From Lederbergia citrea (GTDB lineage Bacteria; Bacillota; Bacilli; Bacillales; Bacillaceae_C), in assembly GCF_018343525.1 (NCBI RefSeq), contig NZ_JAGYPH010000001.1:248001-312000 (forward strand): a stretch of DNA of 64,000 bases. The letters are read 5' to 3'. Under the pieces are notes generated by a model, which saw only the letters and a program-made list of their open reading frames with translations, had not been told where the DNA came from and did no database searches. The translations under genes were made by a program, and so were the position numbers. Shown here piece after piece: positions 1 to 8,571 of the stretch. The number at the start of each line of letters is the position of its first letter. The stretch's first letter is position 1.

Positions 1-198
1 AAAGAAGTAGATCATTTAATGAATCCGATATTTAAAGCGATGAGTACACCTTATACACCAAGATATCCATGGGGTTCGTCACAACCAAGGTTTATATTAC
101 AATCTGAAATTGAGGCAGCACTGACTGGAAAAAGAAGTGCCGAGGATGCGTTAAATCGAGCTCAAGCAGAAAGTACCGACTGGGTGAAAAACAGATAA
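1..198 (+). CDS. Sugar ABC transporter solute-binding protein, C-terminal fragment
   Basis: The window opens inside this reading frame and only the last 65 residues are visible. The end of the protein contains EIEAALTGKRSAEDAL followed by RAQAE, a pattern usual at the C-terminus of family-1 extracellular sugar-binding lipoproteins of ABC importers. In that role it would capture a sugar or oligosaccharide outside the cell and hand it to a membrane permease. The catabolic genes that follow on the same strand fit an importer feeding them. Which sugar it binds cannot be told from the tail. The permease genes would lie upstream, outside the window. Confidence 0.65.
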   Translation, partial: KEVDHLMNPIFKAMSTPYTPRYPWGSSQPRFILQSEIEAALTGKRSAEDALNRAQAESTDWVKNR

Positions 199-219
199 TT
201 GGATAGATAGAGGAAATAG

Positions 220-289
220 AAAACCGGATATCGGCCTGTAGTGTGTCCTGATTATTGATCACATACAATAGGTTATGATATTCGGTTTT
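220..289 (+). terminator. Long imperfect hairpin after the solute-binding protein gene
   Basis: AAAACCGGATATC (220-232) pairs with GATATTCGGTTTT (277-289) apart from one G-T wobble. The 44-base loop holds further partial pairing (CCTGTAGTGTGT with ACATACAATAGG). The right arm ends in TTTT. It lies 20 bases after the stop codon and before the next gene, so a terminator or a partial read-through attenuator is likely. Confidence 0.5.
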
Positions 290-374
290 GAAGATTCAGT
301 GATTATTAACTTATAGTGGACTACAATGGGATACGAATAACACAAAATTGACTGTATATAGAGGAGAAGAGGTA

Positions 375-1589
375 ATGGAGAATTCTGTTTCAATCGTTTT
401 AATAGGTATCGGTGGTTATGGAAATACGTATCTTAAAAAGTTGCTAGATGAGAGTCAACAGATGAAAGCTAGAATCGCGGGTGTTGTAGATATCCATCCA
501 GAGAGAAGTGAGAATTACGACAGAATTGTAGAAAACAATATTCCTGTTTTTGCGACCATAGAGGAATTTTATGCTAGCAATGAAGCAGAGCTCGCAATCA
601 TTTCAACTCCTATTCACCACCATGCATCTCAAACTTGTTATGCTTTGGAACACGGCAGCAATGTCCTTTGTGAAAAACCAATGTGTGCATCTGTTGAGGA
701 AGCTAATAAAATAATCGAAGCGCGAAATCGTACAGGGAAATTTGTTGCCATCGGCTTCAATTGGTCATATAGCCCAGCAGTACATACATTAAAACAAGAT
801 ATAATGTCTGGTATCTTTGGAAAGCCAAAACGTATGAAGACGATTGTTAACTGGCCACGTGATGAGGAGTACTATAAACGAAATACATGGGCGGGCCGTT
901 TATATAGCGATGAAGGGGATGCAATTTTAGATAGCGTTGCAAATAATGCAACCTCCCACTTTCTTCATCATATGTTTTATCTATTGGGATCAAAAAAAGA
1001 TAAAAGTGTTCGTTTGCATACAGTAACAGCCGAGTTGTACCGTGCAAATCCAATTGAAAGCTTTGACACTTGTGCAGTTACAGTGACAACGGAAGAGGAT
1101 ATAGAGGTAATGTTTTACGCAACACATGCTGTTAAGGATTCATTGGGACCTCAATTTATTTATGAATTTGAGCAAGCAACTCTTTATAGTACAAAAGATG
1201 AGAATGGCAACGAAGTGATCGCTCGTTTTCAGGACGGAAGTGAAAAAGTATATCCAGACTCTGAAAAGGATCATCTTCAAAAACTGACAACCTGTATTGA
1301 GGCAACGGCAAAAGGGAACCATGATATTCCTTGCGGACCCGAGGCAGCACTACCGCATCTATTATGTATAACGGCTATGCACGAATCGTCCAAAATTATT
1401 CCATTTCCTGAAACACTTATTAAACGAGATGAGGAAACGAATGTGACATGGGTAGAGGGATTGAATGAGACGTTGGTCCAATGTTATGAAAAATGGTGTT
1501 TACCAAGTGAAATAGCGGTGGACTGGGCTCAAGGAGGGGAAACAATAGATTTTAGAAAAAACAAAATTAATAATGGAAATCAGATTTAA
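375..1589 (+). CDS. Gfo/Idh/MocA family NAD(P)-dependent oxidoreductase (first copy)
   Basis: The 404-residue product has an N-terminal Rossmann fold with GIGGYGN near the start, followed by the family's CEKP motif at about residue 107 (CEKPMCAS), where the lysine contacts cofactor and substrate. Enzymes of this family oxidise or reduce a hydroxyl or keto group of sugars, inositols and their derivatives. I chose ATG at 375 because GAGGAGAAGAGG lies just before it. A TTG at 348 would add nine residues without a good ribosome binding site. The gene is followed 123 bases later by a TIM-barrel sugar enzyme. The substrate is unknown. Oxidation of a glycoside or sugar at C3 is one known activity in this family, but that is inference here. 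Confidence 0.85.
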   Translation: MENSVSIVLIGIGGYGNTYLKKLLDESQQMKARIAGVVDIHPERSENYDRIVENNIPVFATIEEFYASNEAELAIISTPIHHHASQTCYALEHGSNVLCEKPMCASVEEANKIIEARNRTGKFVAIGFNWSYSPAVHTLKQDIMSGIFGKPKRMKTIVNWPRDEEYYKRNTWAGRLYSDEGDAILDSVANNATSHFLHHMFYLLGSKKDKSVRLHTVTAELYRANPIESFDTCAVTVTTEEDIEVMFYATHAVKDSLGPQFIYEFEQATLYSTKDENGNEVIARFQDGSEKVYPDSEKDHLQKLTTCIEATAKGNHDIPCGPEAALPHLLCITAMHESSKIIPFPETLIKRDEETNVTWVEGLNETLVQCYEKWCLPSEIAVDWAQGGETIDFRKNKINNGNQI

Positions 1590-1712
1590 TTTATCTAAAA
1601 TTTTATTCTAAAAAAATAATTTGATGTCGTGCCTTGGCAATGAGGGTTTAATCTTCCTACTGAATAGTTAAATTCAGGGAAAAATATGAATGAATAATAA
1701 GGAGCGGAAATT

Positions 1713-2543
1713 ATGAAACTAGCTTTTACCACATTAGGTTGTCCAAAATGGGATTTGGAAACAATTGTATCAAAAGCAGTGGAGTATGGTTACGATGGTG
1801 TGGATTTTCGCGGATATTTAGGTGAAATGGAAATTTATCGTTTACCGGAATTTTCAACGGATATTGAAAATACGAAAAAGAAATTTAAGGATGCTTCTTT
1901 GGAAGTTCCGTGTTTTTCTAGTTCAATACGTTTATTCACAACGTCAGAGGCAGAATTAGAAGGTTTTTTAGATGAATTAAATCAATATGCTCTATTATGT
2001 AAAGAGTTTAACACCCCATATATTCGTGTTTTTGGTGGGAAGATTGAAGATACGCCACGTCAAGACGCAATTAATATTGTAGCTGATAATCTTCGGAAGA
2101 TGCTAAAGATAGCAGAAGAATATCAGGTTAGTTTGCTATTAGAAACACATGATGATTGGACAAATTGCGAATATGTGGAAGAAGTTTTAAAACAGGCCAA
2201 ATCGAATTATTTCCATGTGCTATGGGATGTACATCATCCTTACCGAACCGTTAATGAGAGTCCCGAATTAACGTGGAAAACTTTGGGGAAAAGCATTAAG
2301 TATACGCATTGGAAGGATTCGTATATTACGGATGATACAAAGCGTGGCTATCAACTTTGTCTACTTGGAGAAGGTGATATTCCTTTAGAACGAATGTATC
2401 GAATTCTAAAAGACAAAGGATATTCTGGTTACTTTACACTCGAATGGGAAAAGAAATGGTGGCCAGATATTGAAGAGCCGGAAATCGCTTTTCGTCAATA
2501 TACGACATTTATGAATACGGTGGCGGGAGAAGCAGTAAAGTAG
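1713..2543 (+). CDS. Sugar phosphate isomerase/epimerase family protein (xylose isomerase-like TIM barrel)
   Basis: The 276-residue protein begins MKLAFTTLGCPKW and has acidic and histidine metal-ligand segments typical of the AP-endonuclease-2/IolE-like TIM barrel: LLETHDDW, LWDVHHPYR, THWKDS and a final TLEWEKKW. These residues usually bind one divalent metal that supports isomerisation, epimerisation, dehydration or beta-elimination of keto-sugars. AAGGAGCGG precedes the ATG. It follows the first Gfo/Idh gene on the same strand and ends at a terminator. With the second gene pair further on, the cluster holds two dehydrogenase plus isomerase-like pairs. The exact reaction is not determinable. 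Confidence 0.82.
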   Translation: MKLAFTTLGCPKWDLETIVSKAVEYGYDGVDFRGYLGEMEIYRLPEFSTDIENTKKKFKDASLEVPCFSSSIRLFTTSEAELEGFLDELNQYALLCKEFNTPYIRVFGGKIEDTPRQDAINIVADNLRKMLKIAEEYQVSLLLETHDDWTNCEYVEEVLKQAKSNYFHVLWDVHHPYRTVNESPELTWKTLGKSIKYTHWKDSYITDDTKRGYQLCLLGEGDIPLERMYRILKDKGYSGYFTLEWEKKWWPDIEEPEIAFRQYTTFMNTVAGEAVK

Positions 2544-2550
2544 TTTATGT

Positions 2551-2588
2551 AAGCAGGGGGAGGTGATTTTTTCCACCCTGCTTTTTTT
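2551..2588 (+). terminator. Terminator between the converging sugar-enzyme and AraC-type genes
   Basis: AAGCAGG at 2551-2557 pairs with CCTGCTT at 2577-2583. An inner GGTG/CACC stem and a bulge lie between, and the hairpin is followed by a run of seven T. It overlaps the stop codon of the minus-strand regulator gene, so it separates the two converging genes. Confidence 0.75.
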
Positions 2589-3405
2589 ATTCATGGTCCT
2601 GATTTAGCCTTCTATACTGATTCGGCGAGATATTCATCGTATTTTTAAAAGCCCTGTAAAAAGTAGAAAGCGTTTCGTAACCTATTTCAAAGCAAATGGT
2701 GACGATATCTTTATTTGTATTTGTAAGCAGCTTTTTAGCTATTTCAATTCGTACTTCAGTTAAATATTGGGTAGGGGTCTTGTGATAATATTCTTTGAAA
2801 ATTGTATTGACATAACGAGAACTAATCCCCAGTTTCGCCGCAATTTCATTAGTAGTGAGTGGTTCGTAGTAATATGTATCGATATAATTTTTAATTCTTT
2901 CTGAACGAAGGCTATTTGTATCTTGTATATGGGATTTTTCGCCAGATCTTATAATAATAAGTAGAATTTGAAGGAGGTGGATTTTTAATGCCCAGCCCGA
3001 AAAGCTGTCTTCACTCGTTTGTTCGTATAGCATTTTTCTTAAAGTCTGTCGTAATTCACTGCTAGAAATCGGATTTGGATTGAAAAACTGTGACACATTA
3101 AAAAGCTCATCGTTTAGCTCATGTTCTCCAAAAGTCCCGAACGAGTGTATATCAAATGCAAGTACAAGTAAGGTTAAACGAGAATGGGAAAAAATAGAAT
3201 GACTTGAGTTTGGAACAATGAGGGCGAATTGATCCTGAGTAATGTTATATTTTTTTCCATCGAGTAAAATCTCACCTTGCCCTTCGATCGCATAAAGAAT
3301 TTGATGGATATGATGGTGATGTTCATTTACTACATTACCTTCATTATGTTTGCTTTCATAAAGGTGAATCCCATAATTAGGTAGAAGAATCTCCCTTACC
3401 TTCAT
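2587..3405 (-). CDS. Cupin-AraC family transcriptional regulator
   Basis: The 272-residue protein has an N-terminal cupin sugar-sensing domain (EHHHHIHQILYAIEG, a histidine-rich metal or ligand site) and a C-terminal AraC/XylS double helix-turn-helix. The latter has EIAAKLGISSRYVNTIFKEY as first helix-turn-helix and CFEIGYETLSTFYRAFK as second. It most likely activates the sugar cluster when the substrate is present. I chose the start at 3405, where GGAGG lies eight bases upstream. An in-frame ATG at 3444 exists but lacks a ribosome binding site. The gene splits the cluster, with its divergent promoter region (3406-3574) shared with the second Gfo/Idh gene. Confidence 0.85.
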   Translation of the reverse strand: MKVREILLPNYGIHLYESKHNEGNVVNEHHHHIHQILYAIEGQGEILLDGKKYNITQDQFALIVPNSSHSIFSHSRLTLLVLAFDIHSFGTFGEHELNDELFNVSQFFNPNPISSSELRQTLRKMLYEQTSEDSFSGWALKIHLLQILLIIIRSGEKSHIQDTNSLRSERIKNYIDTYYYEPLTTNEIAAKLGISSRYVNTIFKEYYHKTPTQYLTEVRIEIAKKLLTNTNKDIVTICFEIGYETLSTFYRAFKNTMNISPNQYRRLNQDHE

Positions 3406-3574
3406 TATTTTTGCCTCCATAAGGTACTGGTATATATACTTCATTTCTTATTATAAATGAAAAACACCTTTGTTCCAATATTGCGAATCATTATCCTAAA
3501 TTCATAAGACAGATAATTGTATATCTTTTAAAATAAAATCATGAACAATATCAAAATGAAAGAAGGGGTCTTAA
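3406..3574. promoter_or_regulatory. Divergent control region of the sugar cluster
   Basis: This 169-base AT-rich stretch lies between the AraC-type regulator and the second Gfo/Idh gene, which point away from each other. It must hold both promoters and probably the regulator's operator. I see no clear SigA hexamer pair. TTGCGA at 3481 is the best -35 candidate but lacks a convincing -10 partner. Confidence 0.4.
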
Positions 3575-4726
3575 ATGGGAACACAACGAGTAGGAATTAT
3601 TATGAATGGTGTGACAGGTCGGATGGGAACGAATCAGCATCTTATCCGATCGATTTTGGCAATCAGAGAACAAGGAGGCGTAATACTTCCAAATGGTGAT
3701 GTCATTATGCCAGATCCTATTTTAGTAGGTAGAAATGAAAAGAAATTGCAAGCTTTAGCTGAGAAACATCAAATTGAACGTTGGAGCACAGATCTTGATC
3801 AATGTCTGTCTAATCCAGATGATCAAATTTATTTTGATGCACAAACAACCGTTCATCGTTCGGAAAGTGTTAAAAAAGCAATTGCAGCAGGCAAACATAT
3901 TTACTGTGAAAAACCAACATCGACAAGCCTTGAGGGCTCGCTTGAATTAGCAAAGTTAGCTAAAGAGGCTGGTGTGAAAAATGGAGTAGTACAAGATAAG
4001 TTATTTCTTCCAGGCCTGCAAAAATTAAAAAGATTAATAGATTCAGGTTTCTTTGGGCAAATCTTGTCAGTTCGCATGGAGTTTGGTTATTGGGTATTTG
4101 AAGGAGATTGGCAAGAAGGACAGCGCCCTTCTTGGAATTATCGAAAAGAAGACGGTGGCGGAATGATTGTGGATATGTTCGCACATTGGCGATATGTGTT
4201 GGACAACTTGTTTGGCAATGTGACAGCAGTATCTTGTCTGGCCACTACACATATTCCAAACCGTGTAGATGAGCAGGGGAATGAATACAAGTGTACAGCA
4301 GACGATGCTGCCTATGCTACATTCGAGCTGGAAGGCGGCATCATTGCCCAAGTGAACTCTTCTTGGGCTGTTAGAGTGAATCGAGATGACTTGCTTACGA
4401 TTCAAGTAGATGCAACTGAAGGAAGTGCCGTTGCTGGGTTGCGGGACTGTAAAGCTCAACATCGTATAAATACGCCAAAGCCAGTTTGGAACCCCGATAT
4501 TGAAAACCCTTTCAACTTTACGGAACAGTGGAGTGAAGTACCGAATAACCAAATTTTTGACAATGGTTTTAAAGTTCAGTGGGAGCTTTTTCTAAAACAT
4601 GTCGTTGCTGATGGATCATTTCCTTGGGATTTATTAGAAGGTGCAAAAGGTACTCAACTATCAGATCTAGGAATCCAGTCTTGGCAAGAGCGTCGTTGGA
4701 TTGAAGTACCGGAACTGAAATTGTAA
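3575..4726 (+). CDS. Gfo/Idh/MocA family oxidoreductase (second copy)
   Basis: The 383-residue protein has a Rossmann N-terminus (GIIMNGVTGRMG), the CEKP motif (YCEKPTSTSLEG, around residue 111) and the catalytic region GGGMIVDMFAHWRYVLD, where the histidine and aspartates act on substrate. An insertion near residue 30 (NGDVIMPDP) sets it apart from the first copy, so the two are distant relatives rather than a recent duplication. Ribosome binding site: GAAGGGG before ATG. It is the first gene of a tight four-gene run (with DUF993, isomerase and DUF2264 genes), 14 bases before the next start. It probably catalyses a sugar or sugar-acid redox step. The substrate is unknown. Confidence 0.83.
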   Translation: MGTQRVGIIMNGVTGRMGTNQHLIRSILAIREQGGVILPNGDVIMPDPILVGRNEKKLQALAEKHQIERWSTDLDQCLSNPDDQIYFDAQTTVHRSESVKKAIAAGKHIYCEKPTSTSLEGSLELAKLAKEAGVKNGVVQDKLFLPGLQKLKRLIDSGFFGQILSVRMEFGYWVFEGDWQEGQRPSWNYRKEDGGGMIVDMFAHWRYVLDNLFGNVTAVSCLATTHIPNRVDEQGNEYKCTADDAAYATFELEGGIIAQVNSSWAVRVNRDDLLTIQVDATEGSAVAGLRDCKAQHRINTPKPVWNPDIENPFNFTEQWSEVPNNQIFDNGFKVQWELFLKHVVADGSFPWDLLEGAKGTQLSDLGIQSWQERRWIEVPELKL

Positions 4727-4739
4727 AGGAGGAAAAAAG

Positions 4740-5903
4740 ATGACTTATTCATTAAAGTTGCCAAGTGCTGATGGTTCCTTATTTACATACGAGCCGAGTA
4801 AGGCTGCACCTTTTAAAATCCCAAACAAGCCATTTGAATGTAGAATAGCTTTTTCTGCCGTTCATGTTGTGTGTGACCCGCTTGCAAATGCAGATCCACT
4901 TAACCATCCGCAAATAGATTGGGAGAATACACTCTCTTACAGGCGTCATCTTTGGTCAATGGGTTTATCTGTGGCGGAAGCAATGGATACAGCTCAAAGA
5001 GGAATGGGCCTCAACTGGGAATCGGCGAAAGAGCTTATTCGCAGATCGGTTGCTGAAGCAAAGTCCGTCGGTGGCCGGATTGCTTGCGGAGCTGGTACAG
5101 ATCATCTCTTACCCGGCCAAGATGTCAATCTGAATGATGTAATAGCTGCCTATGAAGAACAATGCGAATTTGTTGAAGGTGAAGGTGGGCAGATTATTTT
5201 AATGGCAAGCCGGGCACTTGCGGCATGCGCAACTGGTCCGGAAGATTATGAACGAGTATATGGGCGCATTTTGCAAAGCGTTTCTAAACCGGTTATTTTA
5301 CACTGGCTCGGTGATATGTTTGACCCTGCACTTACAGGTTATTGGGGACACGATGATTTAGATCTAGCGATGGAAGTGTGTCTGCGTGTAATACAAGATA
5401 ATGCCGATAAAGTGGATGGGATAAAAATTTCACTTTTAGATGCGGATAAAGAAGTTAAAATGCGGCGCATGCTTCCTGAAGGAGTGCGCATGTATACAGG
5501 TGATGATTTCAATTACGCAAGTCTCATCCAAGGGGATGAATTCGGATTTAGTCATGCACTTCTTGGCATCTTTGATGCGATCGCACCAGCGGCATCTACT
5601 GCACTTCATGAACTAGATCAAGGAAACCTGGCACAATATCACGAAATTCTTGAGAAAACCGTACCACTTTCCAGACATATTTTTCAAAAGCCGACCTATG
5701 CCTATAAAACCGGTATTATTTTCATGGCCTATCTAAACGGACATCAGTCCCATTTTCGGATGATTGGTGGAGCTGAAGGATCTAGGTCCATGATTCATCT
5801 TGCTGAACTATTCGTATTGGCCGACAAAGCTGGTTTACTAGTAGATCCGGAACTGGCTGTCAAAAGAATGAAACTCGTTACGGAATTGTCGGGAATTCGA
5901 TAG
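4740..5903 (+). CDS. DUF993 protein, dihydrodipicolinate synthase-like aldolase
   Basis: The 387-residue protein matches in style the DUF993 group of the class I aldolase superfamily. VDGIKISLLD at about residues 226-235 places a lysine (residue 229) where dihydrodipicolinate synthase relatives form a Schiff base with a keto-acid. Upstream are ILHWLGDMFDP and YTGDDFNY. Proteins of this group are often found next to Gfo/Idh dehydrogenases and sugar isomerases, but I know of no assigned reaction. A retro-aldol or dehydration step on a keto-deoxy sugar derivative is the natural inference. AAAGGAGG precedes the ATG, and the next gene starts 12 bases after the stop. Confidence 0.78.
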   Translation: MTYSLKLPSADGSLFTYEPSKAAPFKIPNKPFECRIAFSAVHVVCDPLANADPLNHPQIDWENTLSYRRHLWSMGLSVAEAMDTAQRGMGLNWESAKELIRRSVAEAKSVGGRIACGAGTDHLLPGQDVNLNDVIAAYEEQCEFVEGEGGQIILMASRALAACATGPEDYERVYGRILQSVSKPVILHWLGDMFDPALTGYWGHDDLDLAMEVCLRVIQDNADKVDGIKISLLDADKEVKMRRMLPEGVRMYTGDDFNYASLIQGDEFGFSHALLGIFDAIAPAASTALHELDQGNLAQYHEILEKTVPLSRHIFQKPTYAYKTGIIFMAYLNGHQSHFRMIGGAEGSRSMIHLAELFVLADKAGLLVDPELAVKRMKLVTELSGIR

Positions 5904-5915
5904 GAGGAGTAGAGA

Positions 5916-6737
5916 ATGAATCAGTTGCAGTCAATTGATAGACTTAGCTTAAATCAAATCACAACGAATCGATGGAGCTTAAAGGAAGCGGTTGAAGGTA
6001 GTGCACGCGCTGAAGTTCCTTGGATTGCGCTATGGCGTCATAAAATAGAAGAAATCGGACTAAAAGAGAGTAAGAGAATCATTCGTGATGCAGGAATCAA
6101 GGTTTCAAGTATCTGTCGGGGCGGAATGTTTCCAGCCCCAACAGAAGCGGAGCGGAAGGAAAGAATCGACGATAATCGCCGCGCTGTTGATGAAGCAGCT
6201 GAACTTGGGACAGACGTCCTTGTCCTCGTATGCGGACCTGCGCCAAATAAAGATTTATCGGGAGCAAGGCAAATGGTAGCTGACGGAATTGAAGAGCTCA
6301 TTCCATATGCAAAGGAAAGAGGCATAAAATTAGGGGTTGAGCCGCTACATCCGATGTATGCCGCGGAACGATCCGTAATAGTGTCGTTAGCACAGGCAAA
6401 TGATCTGGCTGAAAAATATAGTCCAGATGAAGTCGGTGTTGTTGTCGATGTCTTTCACATTTGGTGGGATCCGGATATGTTTAAGCAAATTGCTCGTGCT
6501 AAAGGAAGGATTCTCGGCTACCACGTATCTGATTGGATTGTTCCTACACCAGATCTATTAATGGGCCGTGGCATGATGGGTGATGGAGTCATAGATTTGC
6601 GTCCAATTCGTTTAGCAGTTGAGGAAGCTGGATATAAAGGACCAATTGAAGTGGAAATTTTCAACCAAGAAATTTGGGATCAGCCGGGCGATGATGTTTT
6701 GGCTTTAATGAAAGATCGTTATATAAAATATGTTTGA
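5916..6737 (+). CDS. Sugar phosphate isomerase/epimerase family protein (second copy)
   Basis: The 273-residue TIM-barrel protein has metal-site segments GVEPLHPMYAAE (glutamate), VVDVFHIWWDPD, GYHVSDW and a C-terminal IEVEIFNQEIWD. These match the xylose isomerase-like/IolE/IolI fold. TAGGAGGAG precedes the ATG. It is co-transcribed with the DUF993 aldolase-like gene (12-base gap). It differs strongly from the copy at 1713-2543, so the two likely act at different steps. Members of this fold isomerise, dehydrate, or eliminate the aglycone from 3-keto-glycosides. I cannot choose among these. Confidence 0.82.
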   Translation: MNQLQSIDRLSLNQITTNRWSLKEAVEGSARAEVPWIALWRHKIEEIGLKESKRIIRDAGIKVSSICRGGMFPAPTEAERKERIDDNRRAVDEAAELGTDVLVLVCGPAPNKDLSGARQMVADGIEELIPYAKERGIKLGVEPLHPMYAAERSVIVSLAQANDLAEKYSPDEVGVVVDVFHIWWDPDMFKQIARAKGRILGYHVSDWIVPTPDLLMGRGMMGDGVIDLRPIRLAVEEAGYKGPIEVEIFNQEIWDQPGDDVLALMKDRYIKYV

Positions 6738-6745
6738 AAAACCAA

Positions 6746-6768
6746 GGGAGAAGTGAATTGCTTCTCCC
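6746..6768 (+). other. Hairpin without T-run between isomerase and DUF2264 genes
   Basis: GGGAGAAG at 6746-6753 pairs perfectly with CTTCTCCC at 6761-6768 around a seven-base loop. Only mixed sequence follows, so this looks like an mRNA-stabilising or partial-termination hairpin that tunes expression of the DUF2264 gene rather than a full terminator. Confidence 0.5.
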
Positions 6769-6806
6769 TACTTTAAATAGATAGAAGGAATGGAAGGGAT
6801 GAAGAA

Positions 6807-7970
6807 ATGGCGAAAGAAATAAGCAGTGACCGATCATACTGGATTCAGACGATGCGGAAAATCGCCGAGCCTGTTCTCCAGTCCGTATCTCAGCAACAAT
6901 TAAAATCACGAATGCCCGTCGAAGCAAAACTGGATGGGAGGGAAAAATATAGTCATTTGGAAGCATTCGGCAGGTTATTATGCGGAATGGCCCCATGGTT
7001 GGAAAGCGGCCCAACAATTGGCGAAGAAGGACAATTAAGGAATACATATATTAAACTCGCGAGACTTGGCTTAGATGCAGCAACTAATCCGGAGTCACCT
7101 GACTTCATGAACTTTTCAGACGGTCAGCAACCGATTGTTGATGCCGCTTTTCTTGCTCATGCGCTTATTCGTGCACCAAAGGAATTATACGGCAAACTCG
7201 AACCTAATGTTCAGAGAAATGTAGTTAAAGCACTGAAATCTACTAGAAAACAAAAACCTTTTTTCAATAACTGGTTGTTATTTTCTGCCATGATTGAAAC
7301 AGCTCTATTTCGAATTGGTGAAGAATGGGACCCTATGAGAGTCGATTATGCTTTGAAACAACATGAACAATGGTATGTTGGTGATGGTTTGTATGGAGAT
7401 GGGCCGGAATTTCATATGGATTATTACAATAGCTTTGTTATCCAACCTATGATGGTTGATATACTAGAGCTTTTGGGAGATCAATTCCCCGATTGGAAAG
7501 AGATGAAAGAGCCCATCATCAAGAGAGCGAAAAGGTATGCAGTCATACAAGAACGAAGTATCTCACCCGAGGGGACTTTTCCTGTTGTTGGCCGGTCACT
7601 TACATATCGATTTGGGGCTTTCCATCATTTAGCACAAATGGCTTTCCAGCATCGACTAGATGAAAACCTTCACCCTGCACAAGTACGTTGTGCGCTAACA
7701 GCGGTAATTAAGAGATTAATAGAAATGCCGGGCACTTTCGATGAAGAAGGCTGGCTGCGTATTGGTCTCTGCGGACATCAGCCGGAATTAGGGGAAGGGT
7801 ATATATCAACAGGAAGCTTATATTTATGTGCAACAGTTTTTTTGCCTCTTGGACTACTAGAAAATGATCCATTCTGGCAAGGAGAGGCTGACTGGACCTC
7901 CAAAAAGGCATGGTCAGGTGGGGCGGTTCCGATTGATTATGCTTTTAGTAATCATGAATGGAAAATTTAG
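6807..7970 (+). CDS. DUF2264 domain-containing protein
   Basis: The 387-residue protein fits the DUF2264 family from its N-terminal pattern: MRKIAEPVL, then SHLEAFGRLLCGMAPWL, then GDGPEFHMDYYNSF. No signal peptide or membrane segment is visible, so it should be cytoplasmic. The family has a predicted all-helical toroid fold like polysaccharide lyases and glucuronyl hydrolases, and is found in sugar-degradation clusters, but no reaction is established to my knowledge. The acidic and aromatic residues of the WYVGDGLYGDGPEFHMDYYN segment could form an active site. It closes the cluster. Starts at ATG with GAAGGGATG upstream. Confidence 0.78.
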   Translation: MAKEISSDRSYWIQTMRKIAEPVLQSVSQQQLKSRMPVEAKLDGREKYSHLEAFGRLLCGMAPWLESGPTIGEEGQLRNTYIKLARLGLDAATNPESPDFMNFSDGQQPIVDAAFLAHALIRAPKELYGKLEPNVQRNVVKALKSTRKQKPFFNNWLLFSAMIETALFRIGEEWDPMRVDYALKQHEQWYVGDGLYGDGPEFHMDYYNSFVIQPMMVDILELLGDQFPDWKEMKEPIIKRAKRYAVIQERSISPEGTFPVVGRSLTYRFGAFHHLAQMAFQHRLDENLHPAQVRCALTAVIKRLIEMPGTFDEEGWLRIGLCGHQPELGEGYISTGSLYLCATVFLPLGLLENDPFWQGEADWTSKKAWSGGAVPIDYAFSNHEWKI

Positions 7971-8102
7971 GTTATTTTTTGTTAGGTAAGATAATGTTTT
8001 CCGTCCGATCTTTTTTTATTCTTTTATAGCAAACGCCGAAATTTCTTGAAATTTTTGTAGAAAAAAGAGACAATGCTATAAAAGGATAGGGAGTTGCTGT
8101 TG

Positions 8103-8561
8103 ATGATGATCGACAAGGAGCTTCTGCAACATGATGTGAAAGTTGTTGCGGAACTAGAAAAAGATCTCCGATACATAGCGGCTATTGTTAAACAGAAGGG
8201 CCGCGAGCTTTTAACAGATTATTTGATTACTCCGCCACAGTTTATTGCCTTACAATGGCTTTTTGAAGAAGGCGATATGACAATTGGAGATTTATCTAAT
8301 AAAATGTATTTAGCATGTAGTACAACGACGGACTTGATTGACAGAATGGAAAAAAAAGACCTCGTTGAACGTGTTAAAGACCCAAAAGATCGGCGTGTTG
8401 TTAGAATACATTTATTAGATAAGGGCTTGAAAATCATAGATGAAGTAATCACAAAAAGGCAGGGGTATTTGCAAGATGTTCTTGTTGATTTTTCTGCTGA
8501 TGAGGTAATAAAGTTAAAGGATAGTTTGTCCAAACTGCACCACGATATGCGAAAAGAATGA
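8103..8561 (+). CDS. ysmB: MarR family transcriptional regulator YsmB
   Basis: The 152-residue protein has the MarR winged-helix core: [16 protein letters not shown], the recognition segment [19 protein letters not shown], and the wing [17 protein letters not shown]. MarR proteins bind DNA as dimers and are released by small ligands. In B. subtilis the gene in this position, directly before racE, is ysmB, whose ligand is unknown. I chose ATG at 8103 with AGGATAGGGAG upstream. A TTG at 8094 and an ATG at 8106 are alternatives. It lies 10 bases before racE and is probably co-transcribed with it. Confidence 0.85.
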   Translation: MMIDKELLQHDVKVVAELEKDLRYIAAIVKQKGRELLTDYLITPPQFIALQWLFEEGDMTIGDLSNKMYLACSTTTDLIDRMEKKDLVERVKDPKDRRVVRIHLLDKGLKIIDEVITKRQGYLQDVLVDFSADEVIKLKDSLSKLHHDMRKE

Positions 8562-8571
8562 GGCGGGAAAT

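Noticed and set aside
2660..2685. cre-like sequence (AGAAAGCGTTTCGT)
   Set aside because: It is an imperfect match lying inside the AraC-type coding region, encoding its conserved helix, so coding constraint explains it.
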